From DAOTXR01 sp034435375 (GTDB lineage Bacteria; Chloroflexota; Anaerolineae; Aggregatilineales; UBA3940): DNA of 64,000 nucleotides. The first letter of the stretch is position 1; each line of letters begins with the position of its first letter. Where the stretch lies: positions 124,001 through 188,000 of the forward strand of contig DAOTXR010000048.1 of the NCBI GenBank assembly GCA_034435375.1, read 5' to 3'. The position numbers were made by a program, and so were the translations under genes. Of the stretch, positions 9,835 to 16,489 are shown one piece after another. The notes under the pieces are model-generated. The model was not told the DNA's origin, searched no databases, and saw nothing but the letters and a program-made list of their open reading frames with translations.

Positions 9835-11004
9835 CTACTCGCCCTCGTAGTAGACCCATCTATTGGACAATCTGAACTGGATCAACGTTAGCACGAGGAT
9901 GATCACCATGAGAATCCAGGACATGGCCGCACCATATCCGACTCTGTTATATCGAAAGGTAGAACGCCACAGGTAATAAGCTACAAAATATGTCGATTCG
10001 GCTGGGCCGCCATCCCGGGTCAGCACATAGGATTGGTCGAAAATCTGCAAGGTTGCGATCACACCCACCACCAAGTTGTAAAACGTCGCCGGCGTAACCA
10101 GGGGAAATGTGATGCGGAAAAACTTCTGCCATGAACTTGCTCCATCCACCGCCGCGGCATCGTGGATTTCCTGAGGGATTCCCTTCAATGCCGCTAGGTA
10201 GATCAGCATCATGGTCCCTGTGCTCCACAGGCTGAGTAGCACGATCGAGGGCTTTGACCAGAGCTGGTTGGTGTGCCACAACGGCATACGATCTGCGGCG
10301 GGGAAGCCGGCCTCTAAAACGTTGGTCACAGGAGTCCAGGTGCCGCGCTGAAGAGCCATAAAGAGGGCATTGCTCAGTTCAGTGACGTAGATAAAGAGTT
10401 GGTTAAACCAGCCAAGTGGCGGCACAGCATCAATTGCTACGCGGATGATGCCGTTGATCAGACCATTGTTGGGATTCAACATCAGCCTCCAGGCGATCAG
10501 GACGGCGGCGCTGCCAGCCAGGACTATCGGTAGATAGTAGATCATCCTGAAGATCTTCTCGCCGCGTAGCCCCTGGCTGACGAGAAGCGCTAGGCCAAAC
10601 GCAGTCGCCAGTTGCAGTGGAAGCCCAATCACGGTCATATAAAGCGAGTTAGAAAGCGAGATGCCAAACTTGTCATCATCGGTCAGAAGTCGAATGTAGT
10701 TTCCCCAGCCCTCCCAGGGCGGTGTCCAGATCGGTGTCTCGCCCAGCCGAAGGTCGGTGAAGCTCCAGTACAAGGAGAGTATCGCAGGCCCGACCACGAA
10801 TAAGATGAAACCAACGATCCAGGGGGAGGCAAAGAAATAGCCGGCAAATGTCCGCCTTTGGTAAATCTTGCCCTTGCCTGCGGCTCTCGCAATCCCACTT
10901 GCCAGGACACCAACTGCGTAGCTGGAGGCTACGATAAAAACACAGGTGAGACCAACCCAGATAAGCGTGTACAACTTTGGGTTGGAATCGGCCAGACTGT
11001 CCAT
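9835..11004 (-). CDS. Carbohydrate ABC transporter permease, MalF type, enlarged
   Basis: Partner of the MalG-type permease. The EAA loop is EIHDAAAVDGASSWQKFFRITFPLV. At 389 residues it is about 90 longer than common CUT1 permeases. An extra N-terminal helix (LIWVGLTCVFIVASSYAVGVLA) precedes the normal first helix, and an extra loop of about 60 residues (FNQLFIYVTELSNALFMALQRGTW up to HTNQLWSKPSIV) sits before the helix preceding the EAA loop. The loop may contact the binding protein or may be a lineage feature. A GGAGG site is near the ATG and a strong hairpin (11028-11055) is just upstream. Confidence 0.92.
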   Translation of the reverse strand: MDSLADSNPKLYTLIWVGLTCVFIVASSYAVGVLASGIARAAGKGKIYQRRTFAGYFFASPWIVGFILFVVGPAILSLYWSFTDLRLGETPIWTPPWEGWGNYIRLLTDDDKFGISLSNSLYMTVIGLPLQLATAFGLALLVSQGLRGEKIFRMIYYLPIVLAGSAAVLIAWRLMLNPNNGLINGIIRVAIDAVPPLGWFNQLFIYVTELSNALFMALQRGTWTPVTNVLEAGFPAADRMPLWHTNQLWSKPSIVLLSLWSTGTMMLIYLAALKGIPQEIHDAAAVDGASSWQKFFRITFPLVTPATFYNLVVGVIATLQIFDQSYVLTRDGGPAESTYFVAYYLWRSTFRYNRVGYGAAMSWILMVIILVLTLIQFRLSNRWVYYEGE

Positions 11005-11027
11005 ACTGTCCTCCGCCGTCTGAGAGG

Positions 11028-11055
11028 AGATGGGGGGAAGCCTTTCCCCCCATCT
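11028..11055 (-). promoter_or_regulatory. Strong intercistronic hairpin between binding protein and permeases
   Basis: AGATGGGGGGAA (11028-11039) and TTCCCCCCATCT (11044-11055) form a perfect 12-bp stem with a 4-nt loop. It lies between the binding-protein stop (11083) and the permease start (11004). There is no T run, so it is more likely an mRNA stabiliser or partial attenuator than a full stop. Such hairpins after malE-type genes are known to raise binding protein over permease. Confidence 0.7.
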
Positions 11056-11082
11056 ATACCTGAGCGTGCCTATTGGTGTGTT

Positions 11083-12429
11083 TTACGGCAGGTACCCGGC
11101 GTCTTCCAGAATGGTGGTGTACTGATCCTGGATGTTGGCAAGCGTAGTGTCCAGGTCCTGCTGATCGGTGTAGTACAGGTCGATCTGGGTCCTCAGCATT
11201 TCACGGAACGGCGCGCTGGCGCGAACATCAGCGAAGCCGACACCGGAGGTCCTCATCACTTCACCCATTGCCTGCATGACAGGGTCTTCGACAAAGCCGA
11301 ACCAGGCGTCATCACGTGGCGGGAAGGAGCCAAACCCTGCATTGTAAGTGTTGAGATTTTCGGCGCTGCCCAGGAACTTCAAGAACTCGGCTGCCTCTGC
11401 CACATGCTGGCTGTAGGCTGGCACCGCCAGCCAGTCGTTGAAGACTAGCGTCTTTGGCTCGGCATTCGGGAAAGCTGGATCGATGGGCAGGGGAGCCAGC
11501 TGGATCTGTTCCCAGATTGCATCGCTGGTGGGCGGAGCACCCCACAGGTTGGCGTACAGGCAGGCCGACTCGCCCGATGCAATGCGCGAGCCTGTCGGCT
11601 CAGGTAGCGGCGTGATGCCCTCGTTGGGCCGAATAGCTTTGTAGCGGTTGTATAGGAACTCCAGAGCGGCCCTAGCTTCTGGTGAGTCAAAGTTCGGCGT
11701 GCCGTCATCTTTGTACAGCGAGCCGCCCAGCGCCCAGATCAGGCCAATGTATTCCTGTACATCGTCATTGGACTCGTAGCCCTGGCGGACCAGTGCGTTT
11801 TCCTCAATGACTGTTGTGCCCGCTGTCACAGCAAGCACTTCTTCGTAGGTGGTTGGCATCGCGTCGAAGCCGGCTTCTGCCAGGATGTCCATGCGGCACA
11901 TCAGGGCGCGGGGAGCTGTCAGCCACGGGATACCACGTGGCTTGCCCTCCCAGGTGACGGTGTCCATTGTGCCAGCCACAAAGTGAGGGAGGCCATCCCA
12001 GTCAGCGAAGTATTCGGACAGGTCAGCCATGCGGCTGCCATACTCAGCGATGTACTCCGAGCCGAGGTTGAGGATGTCGGCCCCATCGCCTGCTGCAAAG
12101 TACCCCTGGATAGTCTCGTCCAGCGTGCCCCAGTTCACATAGACGAACTGAACATCAATGTCGGGGTGCTCTGCCTCGAAGGCCGGAGCAATTTCCTCCT
12201 CAAGCCATGTGTCGGTCACATCTGGGATGTAGTCTACGATCATGACCTCAAGGATCACCGGCTCTGGGGCAGGCTCCTCGGCAGGGGCCTCGACGGGTTC
12301 CTCGGCAGGGGCCTCAGCAGGTTCTTCCTCAGCTGGAGCTACTGTCGTGGCTGCGCCGCCGCAGGCAGTCAGGGCAAATAACCCAATGCCGATCAACAGC
12401 ACAGCGATAAACAACTTGTTGGAACGCAT
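11083..12429 (-). CDS. Extracellular sugar-binding lipoprotein of the ABC importer
   Basis: Captures the sugar and delivers it to the two permeases. The signal peptide ends in LTAC (Cys23), followed by an Ala/Glu/Pro tether (APAEEPVEAPAEEPAPEP). The remainder has the bacterial extracellular solute-binding family 1 pattern (FEAEHPDIDVQFVYVNWG, KPRGIPWLTAPRALMCRMDILAEAGFD, WLAVPAYSQHVAEAAEFLKFL). At 448 residues it has normal size. AAGGAGG precedes the ATG. First gene of the import/chitinase operon; a 20-bp inverted repeat (12449-12468) lies just upstream. Substrate by context: chitobiose or GlcNAc. Confidence 0.93.
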   Translation of the reverse strand: MRSNKLFIAVLLIGIGLFALTACGGAATTVAPAEEEPAEAPAEEPVEAPAEEPAPEPVILEVMIVDYIPDVTDTWLEEEIAPAFEAEHPDIDVQFVYVNWGTLDETIQGYFAAGDGADILNLGSEYIAEYGSRMADLSEYFADWDGLPHFVAGTMDTVTWEGKPRGIPWLTAPRALMCRMDILAEAGFDAMPTTYEEVLAVTAGTTVIEENALVRQGYESNDDVQEYIGLIWALGGSLYKDDGTPNFDSPEARAALEFLYNRYKAIRPNEGITPLPEPTGSRIASGESACLYANLWGAPPTSDAIWEQIQLAPLPIDPAFPNAEPKTLVFNDWLAVPAYSQHVAEAAEFLKFLGSAENLNTYNAGFGSFPPRDDAWFGFVEDPVMQAMGEVMRTSGVGFADVRASAPFREMLRTQIDLYYTDQQDLDTTLANIQDQYTTILEDAGYLP

Positions 12430-12448
12430 TCTGAGCCTCCTTAAAGGA

Positions 12449-12468
12449 CCAGGAGAAGCTTCCCCTGG
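12449..12468. promoter_or_regulatory. 20-bp inverted repeat just upstream of the binding-protein start
   Basis: CCAGGAGAAGCTTCCCCTGG is a palindrome except for one symmetric pair (18 of 20 positions match). It is about 20 bases from the start codon, next to the ribosome site, so it could be an operator or an mRNA stem that masks translation. Confidence 0.4.
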
Positions 12469-12474
12469 CTTTTT

Positions 12475-12489
12475 GTTTAGTCTGTGAAC
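12475..12489. promoter_or_regulatory. Possible degenerate ROK-repressor site
   Basis: GTTTAGTCTGTGAAC shares the GTTTAGT and GTGAAC elements with the operator at 16256-16288, where they overlap as GTTTAGTGAAC. It is 46-60 bases upstream of the binding-protein start. The match is short. The rest of the 294-bp gap (12430-12723) is pyrimidine-rich on the plus strand; I found no convincing promoter in it. Confidence 0.25.
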
Positions 12490-12723
12490 TTGCCTTTCCA
12501 GCGACTTTGGTGCTAACTTCTATTTGTGTGGCGTGGGAAGTCTTCCTGTCTTTGCAGACTGGCGGTCGGTGAGACAGAGAATCTTTCTCACGCCCTCCTC
12601 TACTCTACTTTTGTTAAAGTGAATGTGTTGTCTCCTTTCCTCCTCCTGCCTCCTTTTCCCGTTCGTGGACATCTGTCACTGGGTGTCAGACTCCCGTCAC
12701 TTCACTGACCATAGGGCAGCATA

Positions 12724-13572
12724 TCATTCTGCCTGAGCCAGCAGCCTGCTGACGTCCTGTGAGAACCGCTCGATGAATCCCAGGACATAGGCCGCGATGT
12801 CCCTGGTGGGGTCCTGGATCAAAGGGGTCAGATCCATGCCAAACACCAGCCCCGTAGCCATGTCTACACCGTGCGAAGCAAAATACGTTGCATTCGCTTT
12901 GCGGCGACCCATCGTCGCCAAGTCATAGCGTTTCCCTCCGCAGATCTGCGAATCGAAGACGCCCAACAACGCCATTTGCAGGTTTTCGTGCGCTGAGCAA
13001 TCGAAGACAACCTTGTCCTCGTCGAGCATCCAGCCCAGATCGCGCCATACTTCGCAACCATACAATCGACGGGGGCGTTGCGTCTCTGGCATAGCCCGGA
13101 TGGCCTTGATTACCCGCAGCGCTGTCGCTACGTGGGTTGGATGCTTGTCAGCCAGATTGTGGGTGTACACCACCTCGGGACGGGCAACCTCCAGGACCTG
13201 GCGCAGGTCCATTGCTGGACTGTCGTTCGCGCCGTCTTTCACAGCAGCGCTGGAATAGTTCAACGAAACCAATGCGGCGTACTCGCCGACGACTGCTGCT
13301 CTTTTCTGCTCTCTAGCACGAACTTGGCGCATCTCGTCGTCAGTGTAGTTCCGGTAAAGACCATCGCGAGGCGAACCGCTGCCATCGGTGGTTATCACGC
13401 CGGTGAACCACTTATCCGCTTGCTGGAAGCAAGCCAGAATGCCGTCAATGGCCATAATTTCTAGGTCGTCCTGGTGCGCACTGATGCCCAGATGGGTGGT
13501 ACGAGCCAGCGCTTCGTGGGCAGGAAGACCATCCGGGATCCATACCTCAGCGGCTTCGGAGTTGAATTTCAT
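12724..13572 (-). CDS. PIG-L/LmbE-family deacetylase
   Basis: Zinc-dependent N-deacetylase family that acts on GlcNAc-containing substrates. The metal motif AHQDDLE (consensus AHxDDxE) is near residue 34 and the HPTH pair (HxxH) is near the middle. I start it at the ATG at 13572 (MKFNSEAAEV, 282 residues). That codon overlaps the kinase stop as ATGA, whereas the longer upstream frame lies inside the kinase gene and is basic and Arg-rich. No signal peptide, so it is cytoplasmic. With a GlcNAc-type importer and sugar kinase beside it, it probably deacetylates imported GlcNAc or chitobiose, like archaeal diacetylchitobiose deacetylases. A bacillithiol-type role is possible but fits the context less well. 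Confidence 0.88.
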   Translation of the reverse strand: MKFNSEAAEVWIPDGLPAHEALARTTHLGISAHQDDLEIMAIDGILACFQQADKWFTGVITTDGSGSPRDGLYRNYTDDEMRQVRAREQKRAAVVGEYAALVSLNYSSAAVKDGANDSPAMDLRQVLEVARPEVVYTHNLADKHPTHVATALRVIKAIRAMPETQRPRRLYGCEVWRDLGWMLDEDKVVFDCSAHENLQMALLGVFDSQICGGKRYDLATMGRRKANATYFASHGVDMATGLVFGMDLTPLIQDPTRDIAAYVLGFIERFSQDVSRLLAQAE

Positions 13573-14996
13573 ACGGCTCCCTCTCCCGATCTCACCGATC
13601 CAATCGCGGGTAGGCTGGCCGCTGCAATAGACTGCCCGACCCGGCGGCTTTTCTCGTCCGGTAGGTGGATGGCAAGCCGGGAGGCAAGCTCGGAGAACTC
13701 GCTTCGAAGGACCTCGTTGGCGCCGTCCAGGATCAGGTGTCCACCTCTGCCGGAGGTACAGCGTCCCAGGATGAGCACGTGCTTCAGTTCGTAGAAATCG
13801 GCATAGTGAGCGATGGCGTAACCCATGTAGATGCCCATGCTTTGCCAAATCTTCAGTGCGCCCTCATGGCCCGCCTCGAGTTTTTCCTGGACATAGTCGA
13901 GTTTTTGTGCGTTGGACAAATTGTGCGGAATCTCGATGCCGACCTGGGGAGCCAACCGAAACACACACTGCTGGGAGAAGTACTGGGCGCCACAGCCGCG
14001 ATCCCCCGACCATTCATCGAGCGGTGCATGTGGACTGTAATCGATGGGCGCGAAGGCTAGTTCATTTAGCCAATCGGTGATGTTACCCTTCAGGGTGACG
14101 TAGCCTGCCGCCTGGCTTGATCCCAGTGCAATGCCTAGGATGCCGTTATCATCTAACGACATCGACCCTGCCAATGCCGTCACCTCGCCGTCGTTCACTA
14201 CTGCCAACGGGACGCCCATTTCATCCCCAATGTGTTGGAACATGTTCCTGACTTCGTTGAACCGTTCTCTGGGAATGCCCCGGAACAGTGAGGCGATCAT
14301 GGGGCGGTTGTTGATGTACACCCCCGCCGAGCTACCCCCAATGGCGTCCACGTGTGGCATCTTGGAGGCTGCCATCTTCAGGGCGGCTACGATCCGCTCA
14401 TAGTGGTAGAGAGGATCATCCTGATCGCGTGGGTTCCACTCGATCTCAGTGCTGAAAACGACCTCACCGTTCACTACCGCGGATACCTTCAGGTCTGAGG
14501 CTCCCAGGTCGAAGCCGATGCGGCAGCCATCCAGATGACGGCCTAGAGCTTGCTCCTGTTCCTGTTCCGGTGGGACTTCCTCTGGCGTACAGGTCACGAC
14601 AGTAAAGGGTCTCTCGTAAACGTCCTGCCCCATAAAGTGGGCATCGAAAGCACGCTGTCCGCTGGGCGCATAACACCGTCCGATGTGATGCCCAATGGCA
14701 GCAGGACCTCCGACATAGACCTTCCAGCCACCCCGTTGCCACAGCAGAAACTTCACAAGCCGCTCAGCGTATATCAGATTGTCGGCGGCTCTCCGGTGTC
14801 CTGCGGGAAGAACATGCGTCTCAAAGCGGGATATAGACCCGTTTGCCCGTTCCAACCCAATGCTCAGCGGGACTCCCTCGCCAGAGTCCGCGACTTCACT
14901 CTGAAAATCGCGATTCGCTAGCACCGCCGGACGGAATTCTGGGTCGAGCGGCGGTATACATTTGGGCCTAGCCAGTTTGGTGAGTGTCTGTGTCAT
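13569..14996 (-). CDS. ROK-like sugar kinase with N-terminal extension
   Basis: Probably phosphorylates the imported amino sugar. The ASKHA/ROK kinase fold begins near residue 160 (CRIGFDLGASDLKVSAVV), with AIGGSSAGVYINNRP, AVVNDGEVTALAGS and the later GILGIALGSSQAAGYV. The first 155 residues have no motif I recognise and make it (475 residues) much longer than ROK kinases of about 300. The usual ROK zinc cluster CxCGxxGC is absent; GDRGCGAQYFSQQC stands near that place. It lies 38 bp after the ROK repressor gene and overlaps the deacetylase gene by 4 bp, so it is translationally coupled to it. No clear ribosome site is seen before the ATG. Confidence 0.82.
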   Translation of the reverse strand: MTQTLTKLARPKCIPPLDPEFRPAVLANRDFQSEVADSGEGVPLSIGLERANGSISRFETHVLPAGHRRAADNLIYAERLVKFLLWQRGGWKVYVGGPAAIGHHIGRCYAPSGQRAFDAHFMGQDVYERPFTVVTCTPEEVPPEQEQEQALGRHLDGCRIGFDLGASDLKVSAVVNGEVVFSTEIEWNPRDQDDPLYHYERIVAALKMAASKMPHVDAIGGSSAGVYINNRPMIASLFRGIPRERFNEVRNMFQHIGDEMGVPLAVVNDGEVTALAGSMSLDDNGILGIALGSSQAAGYVTLKGNITDWLNELAFAPIDYSPHAPLDEWSGDRGCGAQYFSQQCVFRLAPQVGIEIPHNLSNAQKLDYVQEKLEAGHEGALKIWQSMGIYMGYAIAHYADFYELKHVLILGRCTSGRGGHLILDGANEVLRSEFSELASRLAIHLPDEKSRRVGQSIAAASLPAIGSVRSGEGAV

Positions 14997-15034
14997 GGCC
15001 TGGTATATACCATTTCACCAAAACAGTAACCCCG

Positions 15035-16222
15035 CTAACTGATGCCTAGCTCGCGGGATAGGATCAAAGCCGCAGCACCGAGCAACACAGCGTCGTTTCC
15101 CAGCCTTGAGGCTTCAATGCGGGTCTCGCTAGCCAGGGCGGGGAGGACTCTCTGTTGGACTTGCTGTCGGATGGGTTCGATCAGCCCTTCGCCGAAACGA
15201 GCCATGCTTCCGGAGATGATAATGCGATGGACATTCAAGGCGCTGACCAGATAGGCCACTGCCTCTCCCAGATAGGCGCCTGCTTCAGCGATCAGGGCCT
15301 TCATCTCTGTATCGCCGTTTTCATATGCTTCCAGAACGACATCTGTGGTGATCTCGTCCACCGAGGTGATAAAGCGACGCAGGCCGCACTGCGGATTGCT
15401 GCGCGCAATAGCCTGAGCTTTCCTGACGATAGCCCGGCTGCTGACTAGGGTCTCTAGACAGCCCCGCTGCCCACATCGGCACAGTTCGCCATTCTCAGCC
15501 ATAACTACGTGGCCAATCTCACCTGCGCCAAAGCTGTCTCCATAGTACAGAAGCCTGTTCAGCACAATGCCTGCGCCGATGCCTCGCCCGACCTTGATCA
15601 CAATCAGGTTGGAGACATCCTTGCTGTCACCGAAGGCCATCTCGGCCAGCGCGGCCACCTGGCTGTCATTGACCACATAAGCTGGCAATCTATATCGCGC
15701 TTCGAGCAAATCTCCCAGCGGCAGATCGCGCCAATCGAGGTTAACAGCGTTCCGCACAACGCCTCGGCGGGCGTCCATCAGCCCTGGCGTGCCGATGCCG
15801 ATCCCCAAGATGGGACTTCGAGCAGTCGCAACCAGCTCATCAACTAAACGGAACGTTAGCGACAATGCGGCATCGCCATCCCGGTTGAGCACAGGCAGAT
15901 TGACTCGGTGCTTGGTCTCTCCCCGGAGGTTGATCACTGCCCCCCGGAATTCGCTGTTGGCCAAGTCGACGCCTATCAGACAACGAGCGTCATCAACTAC
16001 GCGCAGGAGTATCGGCGGCTTTCCTCTGGCGAATGGCCCATAGCCAATTTCCTCCACGAGGCCAGCCTCAGTCAGCTCAGATACGAGGTCTGAGACCGTC
16101 GCGCGCGTCAGGCGAGTGATGCGGGCCACGTCCACACGGCTGATCTGCCCATGGTCGTAGATGGTTTTCAGGACCAGCCGCACATTATGGGTTTTGGTAT
16201 CCTGATGAGTAGCCTTTTTCAT
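15035..16222 (-). CDS. ROK-family transcriptional repressor
   Basis: NagC/XylR-like regulator. The N-terminal winged helix-turn-helix (ISRVDVARITRLTRATVSDLVSELTEAGLVEEIG) is followed by a ROK sugar-binding domain (IGVDLANSEFRGAVI; GIGIGTPGLMD) and the zinc motif GH-x11-CRCGQRGCLE. At 395 residues it is normal for the class. It probably senses GlcNAc or a related sugar, since it heads the chitin locus. A sigma-70 promoter (16313-16285) with a 33-bp near-palindrome covering the -10 box and start point sits just upstream, so it very likely represses itself and the downstream kinase and deacetylase. Confidence 0.93.
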   Translation of the reverse strand: MKKATHQDTKTHNVRLVLKTIYDHGQISRVDVARITRLTRATVSDLVSELTEAGLVEEIGYGPFARGKPPILLRVVDDARCLIGVDLANSEFRGAVINLRGETKHRVNLPVLNRDGDAALSLTFRLVDELVATARSPILGIGIGTPGLMDARRGVVRNAVNLDWRDLPLGDLLEARYRLPAYVVNDSQVAALAEMAFGDSKDVSNLIVIKVGRGIGAGIVLNRLLYYGDSFGAGEIGHVVMAENGELCRCGQRGCLETLVSSRAIVRKAQAIARSNPQCGLRRFITSVDEITTDVVLEAYENGDTEMKALIAEAGAYLGEAVAYLVSALNVHRIIISGSMARFGEGLIEPIRQQVQQRVLPALASETRIEASRLGNDAVLLGAAALILSRELGIS

Positions 16223-16255
16223 GGCGTTTTGAACAGGAGAGGGACGAGCCCTAGC

Positions 16256-16288
16256 CGATTTAGTAAGTTTAGTGAACTAACTAAATCG
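16256..16288. promoter_or_regulatory. Operator for the ROK repressor
   Basis: A 33-bp imperfect palindrome with arms CGATTTAGT (16256-16264) and ACTAAATCG (16280-16288) and an inner matched core around GTTTAGTGAAC. It resembles the TTTAGT...ACTAAA operators known for XylR/NagC-type ROK repressors. It overlaps the -10 box at 16290-16285 and the expected start point, the position expected of a repressor site. Confidence 0.75.
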
Positions 16289-16313
16289 TAGCATGGTTTT
16301 GGAGGGGTGTCAA
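16285..16313 (-). promoter_or_regulatory. Sigma-70 promoter of the ROK repressor operon
   Basis: Perfect TTGACA (16313-16308), 17-bp spacer, TACGAT (16290-16285). The start point would be near 16278, inside the operator, leaving a leader of about 55 nt. Confidence 0.7.
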
Positions 16314-16390
16314 TAGCCAACTCTCACACACTAGACACGTCTGCCTCTACCTGCCTAGAAGGGGTTGCGGGGCAGGGCCTCTTGCTTTTA

Positions 16391-16399
16391 TGGTACAAT
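16391..16399 (+). promoter_or_regulatory. Extended -10 promoter of the Ser/Thr kinase gene
   Basis: TGG-TACAAT (16391-16399) matches an extended -10. No good -35 is present. The start point would be near 16406, with a leader of about 84 nt. Confidence 0.45.
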
Positions 16400-16489
16400 A
16401 GCGATGGCTCGTGGTGTTTGCACGTGATGTCCGTGCAGATCGCTTATCTGCAATCCTGCGGGTCATGATGGATGTCCACATGAGCAGCC

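Noticed and set aside
13573..13848. Upstream extension of the deacetylase frame to 13848
   Set aside because: It overlaps the kinase gene and codes for Arg-rich sequence; the ATG at 13572 makes an ATGA overlap and matches the family start.
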